Notes: generated by a model from the sequence alone, not told the origin. DNA of 64,000 nt from Vibrio sp. S9_S30 (GCF_014694455.1 NZ_JAAUWT010000009.1:124001-188000); one strand, 5' to 3'; shown: positions 52,495 to 62,128, counted from the stretch's first letter. Numbers and translations are program-made.

Positions 52495-52992
52495 TTACAG
52501 AACTTTCTTAATCGCGGCTTCTGCACAGGCGACATCAAGGTGACCACCCGGTGCACCACCTACGCCAATTGCGCCGATGATTTGGTTATCCACTTTGAGT
52601 GGAATGCCACCTGCTAACAGCAACAAGTTGTCGTCCATGTCTTTTAACGGTTGCAGAATGGGTTTTTCTGAAATGGTTTTCATTAGGTTCGCTGTTGGTT
52701 GTTTCATGCTGGCTGCGGTGAACGCTTTTTTACGTGAGCTTTCTAGCGTGTGAGTGCCTGCATTGTCTGCACGCAGCTGGGCGACCACGCGCCCCGCCGT
52801 ATCAACAACCGTGGTGCTCACGCGGTAACCTTGTGAATGACATTGGTTCACCGATTCCATCGCTAATTTAAACGCGGTTTGTGAAGCAATATTAGCGACG
52901 TTCACGGTCTTACTTTCTGCGGCGAAAACATTCGCGCTCATCAGCCCAGTTACGGTAAGTGCAGCAGCGATAGCAGTGTGTTTGATGTTCAT
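52495..52992 (-). CDS. GlcG/HbpS-family exported protein
   Basis: A 165-residue protein of the GlcG/HbpS (PduO-C-like) fold, with signal peptide (about 1-24). It carries VVDTAGRVVAQLRADNAGTHTL, then PLKVDNQIIGAIGVGGAPGG and DVACAEAAI, all hallmark blocks. Some members bind haem and take part in oxidative stress sensing with two-component systems. It lies divergent to, and about 160 nt from, the OmpR-type regulator gene, so a link with that two-component system is plausible. Confidence 0.87.
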   Translation of the reverse strand: MNIKHTAIAAALTVTGLMSANVFAAESKTVNVANIASQTAFKLAMESVNQCHSQGYRVSTTVVDTAGRVVAQLRADNAGTHTLESSRKKAFTAASMKQPTANLMKTISEKPILQPLKDMDDNLLLLAGGIPLKVDNQIIGAIGVGGAPGGHLDVACAEAAIKKVL

Positions 52993-53152
52993 TTTTTCTT
53001 CCTCATTATTGGCGGTTTTTGTTTGACGAAGCCATCATATAAAAAGGGGGATTACGGAATGCTTTCACCAAGATTACAAACTTGTAATGTTCAATTTATC
53101 CGCAAAAAAACGGTTAGAATATTCCCCGTAGGGCAAGAAAAAGGAAGCCAGT

Positions 53153-53833
53153 GTGAGAGTGTTACTCATAGAAGACGACAGCTTTATCGCTGAATTTGTG
53201 ATTCAAGGTTTAGAGCAGGAAGGGTACAGCGTTACTCACACCGCCAATGGATTAGATGGCGCGCATCTCGCTAAGAGCGAACCGTTCGATATTCTGATTC
53301 TCGACATTATGCTCCCTGGGAAAGATGGCTTTCAGATTCTTTCGGAATTGCGCGGCGAAGGGCACACCATGCCTGTTATCATATTAAGTGCCAAACATTC
53401 AGTAGAAGAGAGGGTGCAAGGGCTAAAAGCAGGCGCAGACGATTACCTGATAAAGCCGTTTGCGTTCAGTGAATTACTGGTGCGCTGTCAAACGCTATTG
53501 CGCCGAATGTCGGTCTCTACCACGCCAAACAACACCCTAAAATATCGCGATGTGGAGCTTGACCCGCTCAAGCGAAATGTCACACGTAGTGGCAAAGCGA
53601 TTACCCTCAATCAACGGGAATACGCACTGGCGTATTTGCTGTTGCAGAACCCAGAAAGGGTGTTATCGAAAACCAATATTTTGGAATCGGTTTGGGGGTA
53701 TCAGTTCGACCCTCAAACCAACGTGGTGGATGTGTTGGTGTGCCGTTTACGCGCTAAGTTGGATAAAGGCTTTGATTCGTCGCTGATTCATACCATTCGC
53801 GGGGTGGGTTATGTCCTCAAAGCCGAACATTGA
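53153..53833 (+). CDS. OmpR/PhoB-family response regulator
   Basis: A 226-residue regulator. The receiver domain has DD (8-9), phospho-acceptor D51 in LILDIMLPG and Lys in DDYLIKPF (about 101), followed by a winged-helix DNA-binding domain (about 125-226) with NQREYALAYLLLQN and RGVGYVL. The start is GTG 53153, preceded by AAGGAAG. The stop overlaps the kinase gene by 23 nt. It probably controls the divergent glcG-like gene or its own operon. Confidence 0.9.
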   Translation: MRVLLIEDDSFIAEFVIQGLEQEGYSVTHTANGLDGAHLAKSEPFDILILDIMLPGKDGFQILSELRGEGHTMPVIILSAKHSVEERVQGLKAGADDYLIKPFAFSELLVRCQTLLRRMSVSTTPNNTLKYRDVELDPLKRNVTRSGKAITLNQREYALAYLLLQNPERVLSKTNILESVWGYQFDPQTNVVDVLVCRLRAKLDKGFDSSLIHTIRGVGYVLKAEH

Positions 53834-55235
53834 GTTAGCGCTGCAACAAGCCAAAAAGCAGCTGTTTGCCCAGTTTATGAGCTTGCTGCTTGGGGGCTTA
53901 GTGGTGATCTTATTGCTGATCGGTGTGGTGTTTTTCTTTGATTCATACAAAGAAGAAAAGAAATACTTGCACAGTTTATCAACGGAGTACCAACGCATTC
54001 TCACCTACGAGTCGGACGAAAAACTGGTGCATGTGATCGAATCCAACCAACAACGGTTGTTTGAAAACCATATCGCGGTGTATCTGTCGGATGAACAAGG
54101 CGTACTGAATTATTTAGCGGGGGATGAATTCCCCATGTACGGGCTAGACAAAGCCGTTGTGGATTGGGATGCTCAGGGCTTTATCTATTTTCTTACTCAG
54201 CCACATTTAGCCATTCAATTGAAGGGTAAACAACAGGTGTTTCGGCTGATTGTGGATTTGAATTCTCGTTATGCTTCGGCGTTCAAAAATTGGTTGATCA
54301 CCTGCTTTTCCGTGGTGCTGATGGCGTTGATCACCGCGTTGTTGGTGCATCGCTTGTTAACCAAAACACTGCGCCCGTTGTCTCATTTAGCCAAGGACAT
54401 TCAACGTTTAGATGAAGGCAATTTGAGTGAGATTGCCCAAACTCAAGAAGCCGCTGCCAGCGGTGGATTTTCTTTGCTTTACAGCAGTGTTCATAACATG
54501 TTGAGCAAGCTGACGACCTGCATCACTACGCTCGACAGAACCTTGGACGCCATTGCACACGACTTGCGTACCCCCCTGACTCGCATTCATTTAACGGCGG
54601 AACAAGCGCTGTCTCTTCCTAATCCGGATCCAATGCCAGAACAGCTGACAAAAGCGAATACCCTGCTGACTAGAGCCTTGAGTGATTGTGCTGAGAATTC
54701 GACTCAAGCCAATAACTTGCTCACTGCATTGATGAAGCTCAATGACGAACTGACAGGGAAAAAGCCCACCTTATTGGAAAGCGTTGACCCCAATACCATC
54801 GTAAAAACAGTCGCCAGTTGGTATGAAGACATCGCCGAGGTGAACGGCATTGCGTTGACTCTGGAACTGGCGGATAGCCAATTAGCCAAAGCGGACGCCA
54901 ATAAGCTGACTCAGATTATTGTTAACGTGTTAGATAACGCGCTGAAGTACACGCCAGAAGGGGGAACAGTCACCCTCTCTACGTCCATCAATACTCAGCG
55001 GCAATACCAAATCTCCATTCAAGATACCGGTATTGGTATTGAGCCTGAATTCCACGAGCTGATTTTTAAGCGCTTATTCCGCGTTGATGAAAGCCGAAAC
55101 TTAACCCGAGGCTATGGGCTAGGGCTGTCATTAACCAAAGCCATGATAGATAGCCTAAATGGGTCTATTTCTGTGGAGTCGGCAGCCGGCAAAGGGAGCT
55201 GCTTTAGGATTGTGTTAGAAACAGCAGAAGCGTAA
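53811..55235 (+). CDS. sensor histidine kinase
   Basis: A 474-residue membrane kinase with two membrane helices (about 20-45 and 162-180) around a periplasmic sensor of about 115 residues, then HAMP, HisKA with H250 in AIAHDLRTPLTRIH, and HATPase_c with NVLDNALKYTPEGG (N box) and GYGLGLSLTKAM (G box). It forms a pair with the upstream regulator and overlaps it. The ligand is unknown; the nearby GlcG/HbpS gene hints at haem or oxidative stress. Confidence 0.9.
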   Translation: MSSKPNIELALQQAKKQLFAQFMSLLLGGLVVILLLIGVVFFFDSYKEEKKYLHSLSTEYQRILTYESDEKLVHVIESNQQRLFENHIAVYLSDEQGVLNYLAGDEFPMYGLDKAVVDWDAQGFIYFLTQPHLAIQLKGKQQVFRLIVDLNSRYASAFKNWLITCFSVVLMALITALLVHRLLTKTLRPLSHLAKDIQRLDEGNLSEIAQTQEAAASGGFSLLYSSVHNMLSKLTTCITTLDRTLDAIAHDLRTPLTRIHLTAEQALSLPNPDPMPEQLTKANTLLTRALSDCAENSTQANNLLTALMKLNDELTGKKPTLLESVDPNTIVKTVASWYEDIAEVNGIALTLELADSQLAKADANKLTQIIVNVLDNALKYTPEGGTVTLSTSINTQRQYQISIQDTGIGIEPEFHELIFKRLFRVDESRNLTRGYGLGLSLTKAMIDSLNGSISVESAAGKGSCFRIVLETAEA

Positions 55236-55322
55236 ATGATGCGTTAGCAAGTGCGTCAGCCGCTAGCAACAGACCCTCACTAGCGGTTGATGTTTTTATG
55301 AATTAGGACGATTCCTTCCCCT

Positions 55323-56252
55323 TCAAACTTTCGTCGTTGGATTGTGCCGGTGTTCTTGCGACCAAAAATACGCCAGAACGGACCCCGAAAGGTTGTGCCA
55401 AATCGAGAAAATGCCAGCGGGCAGTGCAGAAAGCGGCGTAAAGAACTTGAGCGCGAGGGCAGTGGCTAACCCAGAATTTTGTAGCCCCACTTCAATAGCA
55501 ATGGTGTTACAGGTGTTTTTGTCGAACCCTAACAACCGACAAGCGCTGTATCCCGCAATCAGACCAATGCTGTTATGAATCACTACCGCGAATAACACCC
55601 CTGCACCAACATTGGCAATTTGATGTCGGTTTAAGGCAACGATGATCGCAATCGCGAGCACAATCGCCGCCATGGCAACTAGGGGTAATACTGGGCTGAG
55701 TTGTTCGATGGGTTTATGGAATAGGTGATTGAGCAATATGCCAATACTAACGGGCACGAGTACGCTTTTAACAAGGCTCAATACCATTTGAGTCACAGGC
55801 ACATCGACTTTGATCCCCAAAAACAGATCGACGAGAAATGGCGTGACTACCATACCGAGCAAGGTTGAGGCCGTGGTCATGGTGATCGATAACGCGACGT
55901 TCCCTTTTGCAAGATAGCAAATCACATTCGAAGCGGTGCCCCCCGCCACACTGCCTACCAACACCATACCTATGGTTAGTGAATCATTCATATTGAATGC
56001 TAACGCGATGATGAATGCTGCGAGAGGCATAATCGAGAACTGAAGAAAAACACCCACACTCATCGCTTTTAGGTTAGAAGCCAAGCGATAGAAATCTTCA
56101 AACTTAAGCGTTAGCCCCATGGAAAGCATGATGATCGCCAGTAAGGGGACTATTTGGCTTTTCAGTGGAACGAAAATGTGAGGCGCAAAAAAAGCCGCTA
56201 CGGAGCCTAAGGTCGCCCATAAGGGAAACCAATGGATGATTGTGTTAAGCAT
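55323..56252 (-). CDS. bile acid:sodium symporter (BASS) family transporter
   Basis: A 309-residue membrane protein with about 9-10 helices. The family motif GSVAGGTASNVICYLAKGN (about 98-116) holds the sodium-binding residues, and EVGLQNSGLATALA is the second conserved block. Bacterial BASS proteins take up small organic anions such as pantoate or other carboxylates with sodium. It is a single gene; a weak hairpin (CCGCTAG/CTAGCGG, 55260-55286) lies just beyond its end. Confidence 0.88.
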   Translation of the reverse strand: MLNTIIHWFPLWATLGSVAAFFAPHIFVPLKSQIVPLLAIIMLSMGLTLKFEDFYRLASNLKAMSVGVFLQFSIMPLAAFIIALAFNMNDSLTIGMVLVGSVAGGTASNVICYLAKGNVALSITMTTASTLLGMVVTPFLVDLFLGIKVDVPVTQMVLSLVKSVLVPVSIGILLNHLFHKPIEQLSPVLPLVAMAAIVLAIAIIVALNRHQIANVGAGVLFAVVIHNSIGLIAGYSACRLLGFDKNTCNTIAIEVGLQNSGLATALALKFFTPLSALPAGIFSIWHNLSGSVLAYFWSQEHRHNPTTKV

Positions 56253-56291
56253 AGTGAATATAGGTGTAATCTTACTTAAATGTTTGATAAT

Positions 56292-56615
56292 TCAATGAAT
56301 TAAGTGCTTTTTATAGGTCGTATTTGAAAACAGAGTGGCAATGCCTCTCTTATTGATTTTTCTCTCACGCATTAGCACGTATTTCTTCATTGGTGGAGTA
56401 ATAAATTTTATTTTAGATAACGGTCTCATCGTAATAGAAACCGACCGAAAATCTTCCACAAAATAAGGTAAAGGAATCCCAAACTTTACTGCTCCTTCCA
56501 ATTTAAATGTGCAATAAGTTTCATTATCACATAGTTTGGACTTTGAAATGAAACCATATTCATATGGTGTTCGAACTCTCAAGCCTGTTAGCAATAACAA
56601 GCACTTATCAATCAT
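56292..56615 (-). CDS. hypothetical protein, about 107 residues
   Basis: A frame beginning MIDKCLLLLTGLRVRTPYEYG and reading on as a protein-like sequence with LPYFVEDFRSVSITMRPL and a basic C-terminus. It has two cysteines near residue 30 (SKLCDNETYC). The ribosome-binding site is poor, and the start lies only 29 nt from the divergent subtilase gene, so promoters would overlap. I do not recognise the family. It may be a real small gene or a chance frame. Confidence 0.35.
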   Translation of the reverse strand: MIDKCLLLLTGLRVRTPYEYGFISKSKLCDNETYCTFKLEGAVKFGIPLPYFVEDFRSVSITMRPLSKIKFITPPMKKYVLMRERKINKRGIATLFSNTTYKKHLIH

Positions 56616-56644
56616 ATAATCAATAATAACCACAGGAAAACAGT

Positions 56645-58222
56645 ATGTTAAAGAAAGTACTAGGTTACTGTATTGCCGCTTCGTTCGCGGTGATTTCAAC
56701 GTCAGGTCATGCGCAAAATGATGAAGAACAAGGGTTCACATCGGAGGGTCAAACACTGGCACCATTGGTGTTTGCTCCTGAAAACCAAGGGGTGAAAAAC
56801 CAGTACATTGTGGTACTGAAACAGCCTTTCTCTGTGGCGAGTAACCCTGAATCAATCCCACTGTTTACGCAACAAACGGTTTCCAGTTTGGTGAGTGAGC
56901 AAGCCGTGGAAGTCGGTAAAGTGTTCGACCGTTCAATAAGTGGTTTCGTGGCAACGCTATCGGAAGAGCAGCTCCGTTCACTGCGTGCCGATCAGCGAGT
57001 GGAATTTATTGAACAAGACCGCATCATTTCGATTGATCCTGTGGTTTCCGCCAACGCCAACCAAGGGAATGCAATTTGGGGGCTAGACCGAATTGATCAG
57101 CGCAGCCTTCCACTGAACAGCAATTACAGCTACATCTACGATGGAACCGGTGTGACGGCGTACGTTATCGATACAGGGGTGACCGTCACGCACCCAGAAT
57201 TTGGTGGTCGCGCCGTTTCAGGTTATGACTTTGTTGATAATGATAGAAACGCAACAGACTGTAATGGTCATGGTACACACGTTGCGGGCACCATTGGGGG
57301 GTCGCAATATGGTGTCGCGAAAAACGTCAATATTGTGGGTGTGCGCGTATTAAGTTGTACAGGTTCGGGGTCTACCTCTGGGGTTATCGCGGGTGTAGAT
57401 TGGGTCGCGGCAAACGCGTCTGGTCCGTCTGTGGCTAACATGAGTTTGGGGGGGGGTGTTTCCTTGGCATTAGATCAGGCCGTGGCCAGTGCCGTTCAAT
57501 CCGGTGTGAGCTTTATGCTTGCCGCAGGTAACGAAAATTCCGATGCCTGTAATACATCTCCGGCGCGTGTAGCAAGTGGCGTAACGGTTGGATCCACGAC
57601 CAGCAGCGACTCTCGCTCAAGTTTTTCAAACTGGGGTAGCTGTGTGGATGTCTTCGCACCGGGTTCCAGTATTAAATCGGCTTGGTTTGACGGCAGCTAC
57701 AAAACAATTAGTGGTACCTCCATGGCAACACCACACGTAGCGGGTGTAGCAGCACTGTACTTACAAGCAAACCGTTACCTTTCTCCTGCTCAGGTCTCTA
57801 ACTTAATCACTCAACGTGCGACAGTAGGTAAGGTGACAGATACCAAAGGATCGGTCAATAAACTGCTTTATAGTCTCAGTGGCAGCAATTGTGAACCCGA
57901 TTGCGCGAATCCAGGGGATGGCAAGTTAACAAACGGTAGCGCAGTAACCAATATCAGTGTGAATCGTGGTGAAGAAAAACACTACTATATTGATGTTCCT
58001 GTTGGCCGATACTTATCGGTGACAATAAGCGGTGGTACGGGCGATGCTGACTTGTACACTCGTTTTGGTGCGAAACCGACGACCAGTTCTTGGGATTGTC
58101 GTCCATACCGCAGTGGCAACAGCGAAACGTGCACCGTTTCTAACACGAATAGCGGCCGCTACTACATCATGTTAAGAGGGTACAGTTCAGCCACGGGGGT
58201 AACCTTGAAAGCGAGTTATTAA
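56645..58222 (+). CDS. secreted subtilisin-like serine protease (proteinase K-like) with PPC domain
   Basis: A 525-residue exported protease. It has a signal peptide (about 1-23), an I9 inhibitor propeptide (about 48-133), the S8 catalytic domain with D176 (VIDTGVT), H209 (GHGTHVAG) and S359 (SGTSMATPHVAG), and a C-terminal PPC domain (about 440-525) that is often cleaved. This matches alkaline serine proteases of Vibrio and related bacteria. AGGAAAAC precedes the ATG. It is followed by repeats and a shared terminator with the convergent subtilase. Confidence 0.92.
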   Translation: MLKKVLGYCIAASFAVISTSGHAQNDEEQGFTSEGQTLAPLVFAPENQGVKNQYIVVLKQPFSVASNPESIPLFTQQTVSSLVSEQAVEVGKVFDRSISGFVATLSEEQLRSLRADQRVEFIEQDRIISIDPVVSANANQGNAIWGLDRIDQRSLPLNSNYSYIYDGTGVTAYVIDTGVTVTHPEFGGRAVSGYDFVDNDRNATDCNGHGTHVAGTIGGSQYGVAKNVNIVGVRVLSCTGSGSTSGVIAGVDWVAANASGPSVANMSLGGGVSLALDQAVASAVQSGVSFMLAAGNENSDACNTSPARVASGVTVGSTTSSDSRSSFSNWGSCVDVFAPGSSIKSAWFDGSYKTISGTSMATPHVAGVAALYLQANRYLSPAQVSNLITQRATVGKVTDTKGSVNKLLYSLSGSNCEPDCANPGDGKLTNGSAVTNISVNRGEEKHYYIDVPVGRYLSVTISGGTGDADLYTRFGAKPTTSSWDCRPYRSGNSETCTVSNTNSGRYYIMLRGYSSATGVTLKASY

Positions 58223-58247
58223 GGTCAATAGACCGAGAGTTAACTCA

Positions 58248-58295
58248 TAAACGCATTCACTTATAAACGTGTTCACTTATAAACATGTTCACTTA
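58248..58295. repeat. three 16-bp tandem repeats
   Basis: Three copies close to TAAACGTGTTCACTTA in tandem, between two convergent protease genes and just before the shared terminator. Confidence 0.85.
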
Positions 58296-58299
58296 TAAA

Positions 58300-58330
58300 A
58301 AAAGCACCGTTCGGTTAGAACGGTGCTTTT
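58300..58330. terminator. bidirectional terminator between two subtilase genes
   Basis: AAAAGCACCGTTC pairs perfectly with GAACGGTGCTTTT (13 bp, 5-nt loop), with A/T runs on both sides. Confidence 0.93.
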
Positions 58331-58336
58331 CGTCGC

Positions 58337-60586
58337 TTAGTCCGACACAGCTGGTAAGTTGACATTCTTTTGAAGATAACCGGCTGGAAGGTAATGGGTC
58401 TTTTCATCCATCTTCATCGTGACCGATACGATGAAGTTCTCCCAGATGTTGTCTAGATGGTCATTCAAATCAAAAACAATACCATCGGTGCCCGCAATTC
58501 TTTGACCTTCTACGCTATGCATCTGCATGAGTTTGTTTCTATAGTGCAAGGTGACTTGCTCAGCTAGGGGAGAGACGCTCGCCTGCAACGTATTGTCGTC
58601 GTTTATATAGAGTATCCCATCCTCCAATCTGCTTTTCCATTCTCCCAAGCGACTAGGAGCGACATCAATAAGCGTGTGTGACGACGTTAGAACACCGTTG
58701 CTTCGGATTTCAATAAACAGTTCAATATGGTCGTTGAGTGAAACGTTATCCAACGCTACAAAAAAACGGTTATCATTCAGTGCTACAGGAGTCAGGTTGA
58801 CAACGGAATCATTGATTTTCGCACTGACAGACATGGATTCAAACGCGTTGTTCAGGTTGTTTACCGAAAAACCAATACGAACATTATTGCCATTATGAAT
58901 GGTGTCGGTATTGACGGTAATTTCCGCTCCTCGTGGGCTGGTGACTATGATCTTTTCTTCACCAATCTTTTCTCCATTATTAAAAACGTCAATGACGAAG
59001 TCTTGATCGGGTGTTCGGTAATCCAGCTGGTATCGGTGCAGTCCAGATTGAACGTGGTGAACAGTACGATCATTGATCTTGAAAGAAAGCGTGTCTTGAG
59101 CAATGGTGTTCGAGCTGCTGTAAATGTTGAATTCGCTGATGGCGGCGCTTCTAGAGACAACACTCGAAGCGCTGTTCAGTTTAACGACAGGCGCTGCATT
59201 GGTCGTGGGCTGAATGCCCGACACCACCAAACTAAATGGTTGGAACTCCCCCTCTGTGAGGCGCTGATTTAAGCGGATGGTATATTCACCTTCAACGGGG
59301 TTTTGGATGAAGACATGCTCTAATGTGTCTCTGGAGTTTCGAGCTCGGTGTGCAGGCGCTGTCTCATTGTATGGGTTAAGCACCCAAGGGTAGTGTGCGT
59401 TTCCATCGGGGTCGATGATCGTAATGTCCAGATCGTTCACCAGTACGGAATGCGTTTCCCCTGGTGCTTGTACTGGCCCCGCAGGATCCACCCATGCGAG
59501 TGTTGCTCTGATGGGTTGGTTTCCATTACTGGTGACGTTCAATTCAAAGGCATCGCCCATGTCTTTTTGCTCAATAATGATCGAATGTCCACTTTGGGTG
59601 TCGTGCAGTATTTGCATTGCGCGATGCGTATTAAGCAAACCATAACCCGACTGGTATTTTGGCCCTTGTGTTTCTTGTGCTGAAGCAGAATGAACTAAAA
59701 GCGCTCGAACGGTGGCAGAATTAATTTCTGAGTGATAAAGCTCTTTCGAATACTCTTTTACGAGGGCACTGGCACTCGAAACAAAAGGAACCGCATGCGA
59801 TGTCCCCATACTTTTCGCGTAGTCTTCTTTATAAAAAGTGCTTCCCCATATGTCGGTACCAAATGCCACCAGCTCTGGTTTTATTCTGCCGTCGCGTGTT
59901 GGTCCGACATTGGAGTCGTGCCAAATGGTAAACCCCTCTCCAGCGATTTGAGCGTTACCCACACTTAAGATATTTTTGGATGCGCCATCTGATGCGACAT
60001 ACCCAGATTCATTGCCCGATGCAATCGCCACTAATAAGTTTGAATTGGCATGAGTGATATCATCATAAATATGAGATATTTTTTGATATAAACCTTGAAC
60101 CTCTTCATCTTTGTTATTTCCCCCTGCCGAATACCCCCAAGAAAAATTCTGTGTGGAGATATTGGTGGTGTTACTCAGATTGATTAAGGCTTGATGAGCA
60201 TCAACGATGGCGACGCCAGTTGCATAGAGAGAAGCTTCAGGTGCCGCTCCTAAAACAGACTTTTTGCCATTTCTGTCTACATTCTGATGCCCGATCATCG
60301 TTGAAGCCACGTGAGATGCATGGTATGTCCCCTCGAATGCCCCTGGATAGGTGTGCATCACCTTAGGGTTGAAAGCGAGGCTCCCTTCAATCGGCACCCC
60401 AGTCTCCATCATTCCTATTACAGCATTTTTCCCTTTAATATGGCTGAACTTGGGATCTTCCCACATGGAAATAAAGCCCATTCGGCTCAAGAACTCTTCA
60501 TTTAAACCATAATGTGTTTCCGCAAAAACAACATTAGGCGATATAGCCCCTGTTATTAATGAAACCAATATAATGTTTTTTTTCAT
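58337..60586 (-). CDS. S8-family protease with Glu in place of the catalytic Asp
   Basis: A 749-residue exported protein with signal peptide (about 1-22). The catalytic domain has H89 in TYHASHVAS and S263 in MGTSHAVPF, and the oxyanion Asn in ASGNESG. The position of the first catalytic residue is Glu: AVIGMMETGVP (E61, codon GAG) instead of the usual D-T-G. A C-terminal beta-rich part of about 300 residues (jelly-roll/PPC-like, with YNETAPAHRARNSRDTLEH) follows. A peptidase domain with this change may be inactive, altered in activity, or act as a binding module. It converges on the other subtilase gene. Confidence 0.8.
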   Translation of the reverse strand: MKKNIILVSLITGAISPNVVFAETHYGLNEEFLSRMGFISMWEDPKFSHIKGKNAVIGMMETGVPIEGSLAFNPKVMHTYPGAFEGTYHASHVASTMIGHQNVDRNGKKSVLGAAPEASLYATGVAIVDAHQALINLSNTTNISTQNFSWGYSAGGNNKDEEVQGLYQKISHIYDDITHANSNLLVAIASGNESGYVASDGASKNILSVGNAQIAGEGFTIWHDSNVGPTRDGRIKPELVAFGTDIWGSTFYKEDYAKSMGTSHAVPFVSSASALVKEYSKELYHSEINSATVRALLVHSASAQETQGPKYQSGYGLLNTHRAMQILHDTQSGHSIIIEQKDMGDAFELNVTSNGNQPIRATLAWVDPAGPVQAPGETHSVLVNDLDITIIDPDGNAHYPWVLNPYNETAPAHRARNSRDTLEHVFIQNPVEGEYTIRLNQRLTEGEFQPFSLVVSGIQPTTNAAPVVKLNSASSVVSRSAAISEFNIYSSSNTIAQDTLSFKINDRTVHHVQSGLHRYQLDYRTPDQDFVIDVFNNGEKIGEEKIIVTSPRGAEITVNTDTIHNGNNVRIGFSVNNLNNAFESMSVSAKINDSVVNLTPVALNDNRFFVALDNVSLNDHIELFIEIRSNGVLTSSHTLIDVAPSRLGEWKSRLEDGILYINDDNTLQASVSPLAEQVTLHYRNKLMQMHSVEGQRIAGTDGIVFDLNDHLDNIWENFIVSVTMKMDEKTHYLPAGYLQKNVNLPAVSD

Positions 60587-60890
60587 AAATTAAGTCATTT
60601 GTTTAGGTATCGATGATTTGGTATTTATTATGAGTTTGTTTTCTTATTTTAAAAGCACTTCGATGTAAGTAAATATGTAATAATATTTAATGGTTATACT
60701 TTTTTACTTATTGATTTATTAAAAATATTATTAATATTTCTCGGTCGTTTTTATTTTACTTCTGATATTTTTATTACTTATAATTGTTATTATTTTAATT
60801 GTTTTTCTAAAAGAATAGGTTGTTCAAGTTTGTGGGAAGAGAATAGAGATAGAATGATGCTTCACTGAGGATTTGGGTTAAGGACATTTT
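60587..60890. other. AT-rich intergenic region
   Basis: About 300 bases between divergent genes, extremely AT-rich (runs near 60700-60800). It must contain both promoters, but no clear operator was identified. Confidence 0.5.
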
Positions 60891-61328
60891 ATGAAACTCA
60901 CGCCATTTCACGTTGCGATTCCTGTTCGTCATTTAGAAGAGTCCCGCCAGTTTTACCGAGAGGTATTAAATTGCAGCGAAGGTCGCAGCAGCGACTGTTG
61001 GGTGGATTTTAATTTGTACGGTCACCAATTGGTGATCCATCTCGATCCCTCAATTGGCGAAGACGGAAAATTACGCTTGCATCACAATTCAGTCGACAGC
61101 CATTCGGTGCCCGTTCCACATATTGGTGTTGTGCTGGAAATGGCGGATTGGGAGGCACTTGCCACTCGCTTAAAGGAACAACGTGTTGAGTTCGTGATTG
61201 AACCTTATGTGCGATTTAAGGGGCAAGCCGGTGAACAAGCTACGATGTTTTTTTATGATCCGACCGGCAATGCACTGGAATTCAAAGCGTTTAAGGACAT
61301 TGACAGCCAACTGTTTGCAACGGACTGA
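60891..61328 (+). CDS. VOC-family (glyoxalase/dioxygenase-like) protein
   Basis: A 145-residue protein of the vicinal-oxygen-chelate fold. It begins FHVAIPVRHLEESRQFYREVLNCSEG (given as FHVAIPVRHL and QFYREVLNCSEG) and has a second repeat with DPTGNALEFKAF near the end. Metal ligands are His near residue 8, and Glu in LEFKAF. Family members include glyoxalases and antibiotic-resistance or dioxygenase-like enzymes. The ATG follows AGGACATTTT. It converges with the TetR gene, 16 nt apart. Confidence 0.87.
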   Translation: MKLTPFHVAIPVRHLEESRQFYREVLNCSEGRSSDCWVDFNLYGHQLVIHLDPSIGEDGKLRLHHNSVDSHSVPVPHIGVVLEMADWEALATRLKEQRVEFVIEPYVRFKGQAGEQATMFFYDPTGNALEFKAFKDIDSQLFATD

Positions 61329-61344
61329 ATAACTTAAATACTGG

Positions 61345-61920
61345 TTAAATGGCGACAAGCATGTCGTGCGCTTCTTTTCGGCTGGAAGACAAGAGTGCCA
61401 AAATGGTTTGTTCATCTTCCATGGTGCGAGCAATGGCGACAGTGCCTATTGCCAACGCCGTAATGGCGAACACCTTATTTTCGTCACACTCTTTGTATCG
61501 TCGAACATAATTAAGAATCGTCTGGTTCATGTTTTGATAGATACCCGAAAAGGTCGTTTTCGCCTCAGAATTTTTTGTCGAAATATCGGTAGCGAAAAAC
61601 GCGAGAGGACAAGGAGTTTCGCCTTTTACATGTTCGATACTGAAGTAGGTGTTGAGCAGTAACTCGACCCATTCTTGAGGGGAAAGGTGATCCGGTTTTC
61701 TCTGCACCAAATGTGTTTCGCTTGCCCCTTGAGACAATGCGCAGCTATAGAGCTCCGCCTTACTTGAAAAGTGGGTATAAAATGCGCCTCGCGTTAAGCC
61801 ACAATCTTCCATCACCCTATCAATGGTGACGCAATCAAACCCTTTTTGTGAAAAAAGGTGGAAGGCACTTTTGAGTATTTTTTCTCGGCTCTTTTGCTTA
61901 TGTGCTTTGGTATATGGCAT
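61345..61920 (-). CDS. TetR/AcrR-family transcriptional regulator
   Basis: A 191-residue repressor with an N-terminal helix-turn-helix (KILKSAFHLFSQKGFDCVTIDRVMEDCGL, parts KILKSAFHLFSQKGF and TIDRVMEDCGLTRGAFYTHF). The C-terminal effector domain (about 80-190) shows alpha-helical character. A perfect 9-bp inverted repeat lies 10 nt upstream of its start, so it is probably autoregulated. Its regulon is unknown. Confidence 0.88.
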   Translation of the reverse strand: MPYTKAHKQKSREKILKSAFHLFSQKGFDCVTIDRVMEDCGLTRGAFYTHFSSKAELYSCALSQGASETHLVQRKPDHLSPQEWVELLLNTYFSIEHVKGETPCPLAFFATDISTKNSEAKTTFSGIYQNMNQTILNYVRRYKECDENKVFAITALAIGTVAIARTMEDEQTILALLSSSRKEAHDMLVAI

Positions 61921-61930
61921 CGTTTCTTTT

Positions 61931-61952
61931 AAATATGTTCTTTAACATATTT
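61931..61952. promoter_or_regulatory. TetR operator-like palindrome
   Basis: AAATATGTT (61931-61939) and AACATATTT (61944-61952) form a perfect inverted repeat with a 4-bp spacer, just upstream of the TetR gene start. Confidence 0.78.
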
Positions 61953-62128
61953 TATATGCTACCTAGTATCCCGTTTGCAGCAAGTTAATTGGGAGATAAA
62001 CGTGAGCAGTTATAAAGAGAAATGTCATTGCCAAAGAATACAAGTGTGTATCCAAGAGAAAGCTCACTGGGTAGTGGTTCCTACTGAAGTACCTGTGTTT
62101 ACGGGTAACAACTAAAGTGGAAAGTAGG

